The notes under the pieces: model-generated
Told to the model about the DNA's origin: nothing
Database searches by the model: none
Seen by the model: the letters and a program-made list of their open reading frames with translations, nothing else
Shown: positions 1 to 6,230 of the stretch, one piece after another
How the letters are laid out: each line of letters opens with the position of its first letter
Position numbering within the stretch: the first letter of the stretch is position 1
Origin: Thiomonas sp.
Lineage (GTDB): Bacteria > Pseudomonadota > Gammaproteobacteria > Burkholderiales > Burkholderiaceae_C
DNA: 6,819 nt
Reading direction: 5' to 3'
Assembly (NCBI GenBank): GCA_027451915.1
Contig: DAIDHU010000391.1
Span: 1-6,819 of the forward strand
Made by a program: the position numbers and the translations under genes

Positions 1-93
1 TGGCGGAGACGGTGGGATTCGAACCCACGATGCGGCTCTACACCGCATACTCCCTTAGCAGGGGAGCACCTTCGGCCTCTCGGTCACGTCTCC
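1..93 (-). tRNA. serX: tRNA-Ser, anticodon GCU
   Basis: The minus strand folds into a full class II tRNA that decodes AGC and AGU serine codons. The 7-bp acceptor stem pairs plus-strand bases 87-93 with 5-11, the discriminator is G (base 4), and CCA is encoded at 1-3. The T arm is at 12-28 with the standard TTCGAAT-type loop. The anticodon stem CTCCC/GGGAG encloses the loop CTGCTAA, which puts the anticodon GCT at plus positions 57-59. The long variable arm expected of tRNA-Ser is present: a 6-bp stem (30-35 with 43-48). The gene is complete and diverges from the tatD-family gene. The isoacceptor identity is firm; the gene symbol is only a commonly used name. Confidence 0.97.
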
Positions 94-180
94 GTATGCG
101 CATATGCAGGCAGTCCAGGGCCGGCGCCTGCAGCACAATACAGCCATCCATTATTGCACACCCGGCGAGGCTTACCGCTC
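94..180. promoter_or_regulatory. Divergent intergenic region between tRNA-Ser and the tatD-family gene
   Basis: This 87-base spacer should hold promoters for both divergent genes. It contains a perfect 10-bp palindrome, TATGCGCATA (95-104), directly upstream of the tRNA 5' end, where a tRNA promoter -10 region or discriminator would lie. It also has an AT-richer patch with the interrupted inverted repeat CAATA-N11-TATTG (136-140 and 152-156). A GAGG ribosome binding site (167-170) precedes the tatD-family start by 10 bases. I could not find a convincing sigma70 -35/-10 pair in either direction, so the promoter role rests on position alone. Confidence 0.4.
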
Positions 181-1020
181 ATGTGGATCGACACCCATGC
201 CCACCTCGACGCCGCCGAGCTCGCTCCGGGGCGCGTGGCCATGCTCGAGCGCGCCGCGCGGGCGGGGGTCGGCTGCGTGGTGGTGCCGGCGGTGGAGCCC
301 GCGAACTTCGCCGCCGTGCGCGAGCTGGCCCATGCGCACGGCCACGCCTATGCGCTGGGCGTGCATCCGCTGTACGTGGGGCGCCTGCGCCGCGAGGACC
401 TGCCCCTGTTGCGCGAGGAGTTGCGCCAGCGCATCGACGACCCGCGCCTGGTGGCCGTGGGGGAGATCGGACTGGACCATTTCGTGGAGCAGGACGCTGC
501 CGCGCGCGCGGAGCAGGCCTGGTGGCTGGATCGGCAGCTGGAGCTGGCCGCCGAGTTCGGCCTGCCCGTACTGCTGCATGTGCGCCGCGCGCAGGACGCC
601 GTGGCCGCGGCCCTGCGGCGCCGCGCCTGGGGGGCGAGCGGGCATGGGGGCATCGCCCACGCCTTCAACGGCAGCGAGCAGCAGGCGCGGGCCTTCCTGG
701 CCCTGGGACTGTGCCTGGGATTCGGCGGCACCCTGAGTTTCGAGCGCTCGCGCAACATCCGGCGGCTGGCTCAGGGCCTGCCGGCTCGGGCCCTGGTGCT
801 GGAGACCGACTCGCCCGACATGGCCCCGCAGTGGATCGCCCAGGGCCTCGAAGCCCGACCCAACGAGCCTGCCGAATTGCCGCGCATCGGGGCGGTGCTC
901 GCCGGACTGCGCGCCTGGACCCCCGAACACACCGCCGCGGTGACCGGCGCCAACGCGCGGCGCGTGCTGCCGCGCCTGGGCGCGCTGCTGGCGCGCTCCG
1001 ACGGGGCCCCGCCGGCTTGA
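181..1020 (+). CDS. TatD-family metal-dependent hydrolase (putative deoxyribonuclease)
   Basis: A 279-residue cytoplasmic enzyme of the TatD superfamily, amidohydrolase-like TIM barrels that use two divalent metals. Characterised members are 3'-5' exonucleases or AP endonucleases, or act in D-aminoacyl-tRNA editing or RNA turnover. The full metal-ligand set is visible: T-H-A-H (H6, H8), GEIGLD with E95, the LLHVR histidine H133, the AHAFNGS histidine H160, and ETDSP with D210. The HAFNGS form and overall length resemble the YjjV branch more than TatD itself, but I am not certain of the subfamily. I chose ATG 181 because the HxH motif normally starts within the first ten residues and a GAGG site lies 10 bases upstream. 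The in-frame ATG at 154 would add nine residues unlike the family. htpG follows on the same strand after 67 bases. The exact substrate cannot be told from sequence. Confidence 0.93.
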   Translation: MWIDTHAHLDAAELAPGRVAMLERAARAGVGCVVVPAVEPANFAAVRELAHAHGHAYALGVHPLYVGRLRREDLPLLREELRQRIDDPRLVAVGEIGLDHFVEQDAAARAEQAWWLDRQLELAAEFGLPVLLHVRRAQDAVAAALRRRAWGASGHGGIAHAFNGSEQQARAFLALGLCLGFGGTLSFERSRNIRRLAQGLPARALVLETDSPDMAPQWIAQGLEARPNEPAELPRIGAVLAGLRAWTPEHTAAVTGANARRVLPRLGALLARSDGAPPA

Positions 1021-1041
1021 AATCCAGCGGGGCGCCCCCAT

Positions 1042-1073
1042 CTTGACGCCTTACCGTTCCTGTTCTCCAGTTT
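1042..1073 (+). promoter_or_regulatory. Possible heat-shock (sigma32-like) promoter of htpG
   Basis: CTTGAC (1042-1047) is separated by 17 bases from CTCCAGTTT (1065-1073), which loosely resembles the sigma32 consensus CTTGAA / CCCCATTTA. htpG belongs to the sigma32 regulon in well-studied Proteobacteria, so such a promoter is expected here. Both boxes carry mismatches. Transcription would begin near 1080, leaving only about 8 untranslated bases. The assignment is therefore tentative. Confidence 0.27.
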
Positions 1074-1087
1074 CCGAGCTGCCCACC

Positions 1088-3058
1088 ATGAGCACATCCA
1101 CCCAGAATCCTCCGCAGGCCGGCGCGTCGCATACCCATGCCTTCCAGGCCGAGGTGCGGCAACTGCTGCACCTGGTCGCCCATTCCCTGTATTCGAACCG
1201 GGACATTTTCCTGCGCGAACTCGTCTCCAATGCCTCGGATGCCTGCGACAAGCTGCGCTACCTGGCCATGGACGACAGCGCGCTGTGGGAGGGCGACTCG
1301 GAGCTGCGCATACGCATCGACTTCGACCCCGAGGCGCGCACCCTCACGGTCAGCGACAACGGCATCGGGCTGTCCATGGAAGATGCGATCGAGCACCTGG
1401 GCACCATCGCCAAATCCGGAACCCGCGAGTTCATGCAGCGCCTGGGCGAGGACCGCAAGGGCGATGCCAGCCTGATCGGCCAGTTCGGCGTGGGCTTCTA
1501 CTCCGGGTTCATCGTCGCCGACCGCATCGTCGTGCAAAGCCGGCGCGCGGGCCTGCCGGCCTCCCAGGGGGTGCGCTGGTCCTCGGAGGGCACCGGCGAG
1601 TTCAGCGTCGAGGCGATCGAGCGCGCGGGCCGTGGCACCGACGTGATCCTGCACCTGCGTGCCGACGCCGAGGACCAGCAGTTCGGCGATCTGCTGGCGC
1701 AGTGGAAGCTCAAGAGCATCATCGGGCGCTATTCCGACCACATCTCCCTGCCCATCGAGATGCGCAAGCGCGAATGGGATGCCGAGAAGAAGCAGGATGT
1801 GGTGCGCGACGAGTGGGAGCAGGTGAACAAGGCGGCGGCGCTGTGGGCTCGGCCCAAGTCCGAACTCGACGAGCAGCAGTACGTCGACTTCTACAAGCAG
1901 ATCGCGCATGACGACCAGGCTCCGCTGGCCTGGACCCACAACCGGGTCGAGGGGCGCAGCGAGTACACGCAGTTGCTGTACGTGCCGTCCAAGGCTCCCT
2001 TCGACCTGTACAACCGCGACAGCCAGGCCGGGGTCAAGCTGTACGTCAAGCGCGTGTTCATCCTCGACGATGCCAGCAGCCTGCTGCCCGGCTACCTGCG
2101 CTTCGTGCGCGGGGTGATCGACAGCGCCGACCTGCCGCTGAACGTGTCGCGGGAGCTGTTGCAGGAAAGCCGCGACATGCGCGCCATCCGCGACGGCAGC
2201 ACCCGCCGCGTGCTGCAGATGCTCGAGGACATGGCCGGCAGCGAGGACCAGGCCCAGCGTGACAAGTACGCGAGTTTCTGGAGCGAGTTCGGCCAGGTGC
2301 TCAAGGAGGGCGTGACCGAGGACTTCGCCAACCGCGAGCGTCTCGCCGGACTGCTGCGTTTCGCGTCCACCCACAACGACTCGGACGTTCAGGACGTGTC
2401 GCTGGCCGCCTACGTCGAGCGCATGAAGCCCGAGCAGACGGCCATCTACTACGTCACCGCGGACAATGCGCGCGCCGCGCGCTCGAGCCCGCAGCTGGAG
2501 ATGTTCCGGCGCAAGGGGGTCGAGGTGCTGCTGCTCACCGACCGGGTGGACGAGTGGATGCTGGGTTCGCTGCATGAGTTCGGCGGCAAGCCGCTGCAAT
2601 CGGTGGCCCGGGGCGGCGCCGACCTGGGCGCGCTGCAGGACGAGCAGGACAAGCGCCAGGCCGAGGAGGCCGCGCAGACCTTCAAGGACCTGCTGGAGCG
2701 CATGAAGTCCGCGCTGCAGGGGCTGGCCAAGGATGTGCGCATCAGCTCGCGCCTGGTCGAGTCGCCGGCCTGCCTGGTGGCCGACGAGGGCGAACTCAGC
2801 TCCCATCTGGCGCGCCTGCTGCGCCAGGCCGGCCAGCAGGCGCCGCGCGCCGAGCCGATCCTGGAAATCAACCCCGAGCACGAGCTGGTCAAGCGCCTGC
2901 AGGCGCAGGCGGCCGGCGGGGATGCCCAGGCCGAGGCCTTCACCGAGCTCAGCCGCATCCTGTTCGACCAGGCGCTGCTGGCGGAAGGGGGGCTGCCGGA
3001 GGATCCCGCCGCCTATGTGCAGCGGGTCAACCGCTGGCTGCTGCGCGCGGTGGCCTGA
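1088..3058 (+). CDS. htpG: Molecular chaperone HtpG (bacterial Hsp90)
   Basis: A 656-residue cytosolic, ATP-driven homodimeric chaperone that remodels client proteins together with the DnaK system. The N-terminal GHKL ATPase domain shows ELVSNASDACDKLR, with E44 and N48 matching E. coli catalytic E34 and Mg-binding N38. It continues with DNGIGL (D90, the adenine-contacting Asp), GQFGVGFYSGF (131-141) and GTDVILHL (183-190). The middle domain carries NVSRELLQ, where R355 aligns with the gamma-phosphate-sensing R336 of E. coli. A C-terminal dimerisation domain follows, ending without the eukaryotic MEEVD tail, as usual for bacteria. It is about 30 residues longer than E. coli HtpG, ten of them at the N-terminus. 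I chose ATG 1088 over the in-frame TTG at 1043 because the extension is unlike the family and overlaps the likely promoter. The start has only a weak GAG-type ribosome binding site. The gene is intact and converges on the CobD/CbiB-like gene. Confidence 0.98.
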   Translation: MSTSTQNPPQAGASHTHAFQAEVRQLLHLVAHSLYSNRDIFLRELVSNASDACDKLRYLAMDDSALWEGDSELRIRIDFDPEARTLTVSDNGIGLSMEDAIEHLGTIAKSGTREFMQRLGEDRKGDASLIGQFGVGFYSGFIVADRIVVQSRRAGLPASQGVRWSSEGTGEFSVEAIERAGRGTDVILHLRADAEDQQFGDLLAQWKLKSIIGRYSDHISLPIEMRKREWDAEKKQDVVRDEWEQVNKAAALWARPKSELDEQQYVDFYKQIAHDDQAPLAWTHNRVEGRSEYTQLLYVPSKAPFDLYNRDSQAGVKLYVKRVFILDDASSLLPGYLRFVRGVIDSADLPLNVSRELLQESRDMRAIRDGSTRRVLQMLEDMAGSEDQAQRDKYASFWSEFGQVLKEGVTEDFANRERLAGLLRFASTHNDSDVQDVSLAAYVERMKPEQTAIYYVTADNARAARSSPQLEMFRRKGVEVLLLTDRVDEWMLGSLHEFGGKPLQSVARGGADLGALQDEQDKRQAEEAAQTFKDLLERMKSALQGLAKDVRISSRLVESPACLVADEGELSSHLARLLRQAGQQAPRAEPILEINPEHELVKRLQAQAAGGDAQAEAFTELSRILFDQALLAEGGLPEDPAAYVQRVNRWLLRAVA

Positions 3059-3066
3059 GGCCCGAG

Positions 3067-3092
3067 GTCCTGGGCGCCGCAGCGCTCAGGAC
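3067..3092. terminator. Hairpin at the convergent gene ends, possible bidirectional terminator
   Basis: Bases 3067-3077 pair with 3082-3092 to form an 11-bp stem with one G-T pair (3073/3086) and the tetraloop CGCA. It starts 8 bases after the htpG stop codon, and the 3' stop codon of the opposite gene (3086-3088) lies within the stem. Neither side is followed by a T-run, so this is not a classic intrinsic terminator. It could act with Rho, pause polymerase or protect both mRNA 3' ends. The pairing is directly visible; the role is inferred from position. Confidence 0.5.
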
Positions 3093-4057
3093 ACCCACAT
3101 GGTGATGGTGACGACGGCCAGCAGCAGCATCCACAGCAGCACCGAGCGCCACACCAGGCCGACCACGCTGCGCAGGTGCCCCGGCTGGGGCACGGCGCCG
3201 GGCATCTGCGGCGCCATCAGGGGTTCGGCGTCGATGGCCTCGCCCCAGGTATGTTCGCCCGGCTCCGGCCCTTCGGGGGCCACCGGGCTGGCGGTGGCGC
3301 CCAGGCGGATTCCCACGGCCCCGGCCGCCGAGGCCAGCATGGCACCGGTGTTGCTGTCGGGCCACAGGCGCGCGTAGTTGCGCCACATATCGGCCGCTTC
3401 CTCGAAATTGCCCACCACCGCGTAGCCCACCGCGGTCAGGCGCGCGGGCAGCCAGTCGAGCACGAAAAAGGCGCGGCTGGCGAACTCGCGCAGCCAGGGG
3501 CTGGCCTCGGAGCCGCTGGAATTCCACTTGCCGGCGGTGAACTCGGCCATGCGGTAGAGCACCGCGCCGGCCGGGCCCAGCGGCAGCAGGAACCAGAAGA
3601 ACACCCCCAGCACATAGCGCTGCGCGGCCACCAGGGCATGCTCGATGGTCTGCTGGATCACGTCGTCGGCCGACATCTCCAGCGTGTCCAGGGATTTCCA
3701 CTGGCGCAGGATGGCCCGCGCGCCGGGTACGTCGCCCCGGTTGAGGGCGTCGCTGATGTCGGTGAAGTAGTGGGAGAACTGCCGAAAACCCAGCGTGAAA
3801 TACAGCACCGCGACGTTCCACGCGAAGGCCAGCAGGACGTTCACCCGCAGCGCCGCCCAGTACACCCCCAGGGTCAGCAGGGCCGGCAGCACCACGGCGA
3901 TGAACCAGGCGGCCAGGCCGTGGCGACGCTCACCGGCGTCGAAATTGCGCGATGCGAAGTCGGCGACCCAGGTGCGCAGGGTATAGACCAGACTCAGGCG
4001 CCCGAGGGGCTTGACCTGTTCCAGCAGCAACGAAAGCAGGACGGAGAAGAACGCCAT
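3086..4057 (-). CDS. CobD/CbiB-AmpE-like integral membrane protein
   Basis: A 323-residue inner-membrane protein of the CobD/CbiB superfamily. True CbiB makes adenosylcobinamide phosphate from cobyric acid; the related AmpE is linked to beta-lactamase induction. Hydrophobic segments lie near residues 1-13, 48-70, 73-91, 148-168 and 298-322. DWLPARLTAVGYAVVGNFEEA (201-221, with D201, P204, R206) matches the D-x-x-P-A-R-L signature shared by CbiB and AmpE. SNTGAMLASAAGAVGIRLG (235-253) echoes the CbiB region where small residues precede a conserved G-x-R-L-G. No other cobalamin gene is in the window, and the last membrane helix at the extreme C-terminus is more like AmpE. A cobalamin role is therefore doubtful. 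The ATG lies 9 bases after the Nudix stop with no clear Shine-Dalgarno, which suggests translational coupling. The true function is unknown. Confidence 0.85.
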   Translation of the reverse strand: MAFFSVLLSLLLEQVKPLGRLSLVYTLRTWVADFASRNFDAGERRHGLAAWFIAVVLPALLTLGVYWAALRVNVLLAFAWNVAVLYFTLGFRQFSHYFTDISDALNRGDVPGARAILRQWKSLDTLEMSADDVIQQTIEHALVAAQRYVLGVFFWFLLPLGPAGAVLYRMAEFTAGKWNSSGSEASPWLREFASRAFFVLDWLPARLTAVGYAVVGNFEEAADMWRNYARLWPDSNTGAMLASAAGAVGIRLGATASPVAPEGPEPGEHTWGEAIDAEPLMAPQMPGAVPQPGHLRSVVGLVWRSVLLWMLLLAVVTITMWVS

Positions 4058-4066
4058 GTGCGCATG

Positions 4067-4837
4067 CTAAGCGATGAGCAGTCGATACAGGTTGCGGATC
4101 ATCGCGGCGGTGGCGCCCCAGATGAAGTATTCGCGTCCGTTGCGGTCGTCCCGCCAGGGCATGGCGTAGAACACACGCCGTTGCGGCGCAGCGCCAGGCG
4201 CGGCGCCGCCCGGGCTGTCCCAGCCGCGCAGTTCATGGTGCCCGGGGTCCATGAGGAAGGCCAACGGGACCTCGAACACCTCGGCCACCTCGCTTTGCTG
4301 CAGGCGCCAGCTCGCGCGCGGGTCGACCAGCGCCACCACCGGGGTCACCGCGAATCCGGTGATGGTGGTGTACAGGGGCATGCAGCCCAGGGTCTCGACC
4401 AGCGCAGGGGCCAGGCCGATCTCCTCCTCGGCCTCGCGCAGTGCCGTGTGCACGGCGTCGCGGTCCTCGGGGTCGCGGCCGCCGCCGGGGAAGCTGATCT
4501 GCCCGGCGTGCACGGACAGCCGCGCGTCGCGCCGGGTGAGCAGCAGTTGCAGGCCCTGCTCGCGCGCCACCAGGGGCACCAGCACCGAGGCCTGGCGCGT
4601 GGCAAGGCGCTCGTGCACGGCCAGGTCGCCCGCGCGCTCGGGCAGCCAGTCCGAGGCGCTGCCCGGCGCGCCGGCACCGCGCCAGCGCGCGAAGGTCTCG
4701 CGCAGGACCTCGGGGCGCAGGCGCTGCGCCGGCACCGCGGGCAGATGCCCGTGACGCTCCAGCACCGGGGCCAGCTCGGCCTGGGTCGTGGGCAGGGGGC
4801 CTGGGGCGCTCGTGGAAGGACTCGTGGGCAGGCTCAT
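4067..4837 (-). CDS. Nudix hydrolase, CoA pyrophosphatase family (NudL-like)
   Basis: A 256-residue cytoplasmic enzyme predicted to cleave CoA, acyl-CoA or oxidised CoA into a 4'-phosphopantetheine compound and 3',5'-ADP. The CoA-specific signature LLTRR...HAGQISFPGGG (99-120) runs straight into the Nudix box (120-142), which ends REAEEEIGL with R134, E135, E138 and E139. The first Glu position of the general box is R126. The FxWGATAAMIRNL stretch near 238-250 is typical of this family's C-terminus. Residues 1-25 are a proline/serine-rich extension, and a Gly/Ala/Pro-rich insert lies at 207-219. I preferred ATG 4837 over the in-frame GTG at 4846, which sits against the upstream terminator T-tract; neither has a strong ribosome binding site. 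It lies just downstream of the rplS terminator and 9 bases before the CobD/CbiB-like gene, so those two probably share a transcript. Substrate is inferred from the family. Confidence 0.92.
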   Translation of the reverse strand: MSLPTSPSTSAPGPLPTTQAELAPVLERHGHLPAVPAQRLRPEVLRETFARWRGAGAPGSASDWLPERAGDLAVHERLATRQASVLVPLVAREQGLQLLLTRRDARLSVHAGQISFPGGGRDPEDRDAVHTALREAEEEIGLAPALVETLGCMPLYTTITGFAVTPVVALVDPRASWRLQQSEVAEVFEVPLAFLMDPGHHELRGWDSPGGAAPGAAPQRRVFYAMPWRDDRNGREYFIWGATAAMIRNLYRLLIA

Positions 4838-4848
4838 GGGGGGCACCC

Positions 4849-4879
4849 AAAAGCAAACAGCCGACCCTGGGGTCGGCTG
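4849..4879 (-). terminator. Intrinsic terminator of the rimM-trmD-rplS operon
   Basis: On the minus strand CAGCCGACC pairs perfectly with GGTCGGCTG (9 bp, plus positions 4858-4866 with 4871-4879) around the tetraloop CCAG. The stem is followed by TTTGCTTTT. It lies 40 bases after the rplS stop codon in the direction of transcription. This is the strongest terminator in the window and marks the end of the translation operon. Its T-tract ends only 11 bases before the chosen Nudix start. Confidence 0.88.
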
Positions 4880-4919
4880 CGCATCGGGCGGGATGCCGTG
4901 GGCATCGTCGCGGCGATGG

Positions 4920-5285
4920 TCAGGCCAGCTTTTCCTTGATGCGGGCCGACTTGCCGGTGCGCCCGCGCAGGTAGTACAGCTTGGCGCGGCGCACGTCGCC
5001 GCGGCGCTTGACCTGGATGGAGGCGATCATCGGCGAGTACAGCTGGAAGGTGCGCTCGACGCCTTCGCCGGAGGAGATCTTGCGCACGATGAAGCTGGAG
5101 TTCAGGCCGCGGTTGCTGCGGGCGATCACCACGCCTTCGTAGGCCTGCGCGCGCTTGCGCGAACCCTCGACCACGTTGACGTTGACCACCACGGTGTCGC
5201 CGGGGGCGAAATCGGGGATCTCCTTGCCCTGGGTCAGGCGCTGGATTTCTTCCTGCTCGAGTTGCTGGATCAGATGGCTGCTCAT
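4920..5285 (-). CDS. rplS: 50S ribosomal protein L19
   Basis: A 121-residue ribosomal protein, slightly longer than the 115 residues of E. coli L19. It sits at the 30S-50S interface and takes part in an intersubunit bridge with 16S rRNA. The whole length matches the family: an N-terminal helix (LIQQLEQEEI), IPDFAPGDTVVVNV (23-36), the EGVVIARSNRGLNSSFIVRKISSGEGVERTF core with its beta strands, SPMIASIQVKRRGDVRRAKLYYLRGRTGKSARIKEKL at the C-terminus, and the usual basic character. ATG 5285 is supported by AGGAG six bases upstream; an in-frame TTG at 5405 gives a non-homologous extension. It is the last gene of the rimM-trmD-rplS group and ends before an intrinsic terminator. The 138-base spacer from trmD is unusually long for this otherwise compact operon and may hold separate control of L19. 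Confidence 0.98.
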   Translation of the reverse strand: MSSHLIQQLEQEEIQRLTQGKEIPDFAPGDTVVVNVNVVEGSRKRAQAYEGVVIARSNRGLNSSFIVRKISSGEGVERTFQLYSPMIASIQVKRRGDVRRAKLYYLRGRTGKSARIKEKLA

Positions 5286-5423
5286 CAAAGGCTCCTGGGA
5301 TCTTGCGCCGCGCTGGTCATGGATCTCACGGGAACGTCGGGGCGACGAAACCCGCATTTTGGGTGCCGGGCAGAGGATCGCGAAAAACGCTCGAGTATAC
5401 CCCAAGCCGCGGGGGAGGACGCT
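5286..5423 (-). promoter_or_regulatory. trmD-rplS spacer / possible rplS leader
   Basis: This 138-base gap contains no plausible gene. On the minus strand TATACT (plus 5394-5399) matches a sigma70 -10 box at five of six positions, but no good -35 box is present 16-18 bases upstream. If used, it would give an untranslated leader of about 100 bases. Small hairpins are possible downstream, for example CGTCG-CCC-CGACG on the minus strand. An internal promoter or a regulatory leader for L19 is plausible but unproven. Confidence 0.3.
5292..5296 (-). promoter_or_regulatory. Ribosome binding site of rplS
   Basis: AGGAG on the minus strand, six bases before ATG 5285. It is the best Shine-Dalgarno match in the window, fits a highly expressed ribosomal protein, and fixes the rplS start against the longer in-frame alternative. 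Confidence 0.85.
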
Positions 5424-6218
5424 TCAGGCCCCGGCGGGCGGCGTTCCGGGGTCCTGCGTGTCCCGCTCGCGCAACACCGCCAGCAGGCGCAGGTCGTGGC
5501 GGTCGAGGCGCCCGGCGCGTTCGAGTTCGAGCACCAGTTCCGGGCGCCTGCGCCAGCTCAGCTCGAGCATGCGGTCGCGGCGCCAGCGCGCGATGCGCGC
5601 GTGGTCTCCGCCGAGCAGCACCTGCGGCACCTCGCTGCCCTCGAACACGGGCGGGCGGGTGTAGTGGGGGCAGTCCAGCAGGCCGTCGGAAAAGCTGTCC
5701 TGCTGCGCCGAGAGTTCGTCGCCCAGCACACCCGGCAGCAGCCGGGCCACCGCGTCGAGCAGGGCCAGGGCCGGGATCTCGCCGCCGGAGAGCACGAAGT
5801 CTCCCAGGCTGATTTCCGCGTCGACGTAATGGTCGATGAAGCGCTGGTCGATGCCTTCGTAGCGTCCGCACACCAGCACGGCTCCCTCCGAGGCGGCCAG
5901 GCGCTGGACCTCGGGCTGGCGCAGCGCGCGTCCGGTGGGACTGAACAGCAGCACGGGGGCCGGGCCCAGCCCGGCCGAGGCCCGCGCGTCCTGCGCGGCG
6001 CGCAGCGCGCCGAGCAGAGGCTCGGCCAGCATCACCATGCCCGGGCCGCCGCCATAGGGGCGGTCGTCCACGCTGCGGTGCGCGCCACTGGCATGGTCGC
6101 GTGGATTCCAGGTGCGCAGCTGCAGGGCGCCGCTGTCGAAGGCGCGGCGGCAGATGCCCTGGCTGCGCAGGGGCTCGAAGTAGCCGGCGAACAGCGTGAG
6201 AACGTCGAAGCGGGGCAT
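5424..6218 (-). CDS. trmD: tRNA (guanine-N1)-methyltransferase TrmD
   Basis: A 264-residue cytoplasmic SPOUT-class enzyme that uses S-adenosylmethionine to make m1G at position 37 of tRNAs reading CNN and some other codons, which prevents +1 frameshifting. It works as a dimer. The N-terminus FDVLTLFAGYF is typical. The trefoil-knot cofactor site shows LVCGRYEGID (115-124) and EISLGDFVLSGGE (135-147). R159 and D174, in DAVARLLPGVLG and QDSFSDG, align with catalytic R154 and D169 of E. coli. LLDCPHYTRPPVFEG (180-194) and the WRRRPELV region of the C-terminal domain follow. ATG 6218 gives the usual start (M-x-x-F-D) and is preceded seven bases away by GAAGG, which overlaps the rimM stop codon; the upstream in-frame start would run into rimM. 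Length and all key residues are normal. Confidence 0.98.
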   Translation of the reverse strand: MPRFDVLTLFAGYFEPLRSQGICRRAFDSGALQLRTWNPRDHASGAHRSVDDRPYGGGPGMVMLAEPLLGALRAAQDARASAGLGPAPVLLFSPTGRALRQPEVQRLAASEGAVLVCGRYEGIDQRFIDHYVDAEISLGDFVLSGGEIPALALLDAVARLLPGVLGDELSAQQDSFSDGLLDCPHYTRPPVFEGSEVPQVLLGGDHARIARWRRDRMLELSWRRRPELVLELERAGRLDRHDLRLLAVLRERDTQDPGTPPAGA

Positions 6219-6225
6219 CGACGGG

Positions 6226-6230
6226 CCTTC
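6226..6230 (-). promoter_or_regulatory. Ribosome binding site of trmD, overlapping the rimM stop
   Basis: GAAGG on the minus strand lies seven bases before the trmD ATG and shares bases with the rimM TGA (6229-6231). A ribosome terminating on rimM would cover this site, so the two genes are probably translationally coupled. This also fixes the trmD start. Confidence 0.7.

Noticed and set aside
1043..1087. TTG start adding 15 residues to HtpG
   Set aside because: The added residues do not resemble HtpG N-termini, TTG is a poor start, and the stretch coincides with a likely promoter.
665..2881. A 738-codon open frame on the minus strand opposite the tatD-family gene and htpG
   Set aside because: It is antisense to two genes with complete family motifs. 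Its translation is low-complexity and rich in Leu, Ala, Gln, His and Val, with no recognisable domain, as expected from codon bias in GC-rich DNA.
3176..4939. A 587-codon open frame on the plus strand opposite the CobD/CbiB-like and Nudix genes
   Set aside because: It mirrors the two real minus-strand genes, is rich in Gly, Gln, His and Arg, has no domain, and crosses the terminator region.
5286..5405. TTG start adding 40 residues to L19
   Set aside because: L19 begins near M-S-x-x-L-I-x-x-L-E in the family, and a strong AGGAG site sits right before ATG 5285.
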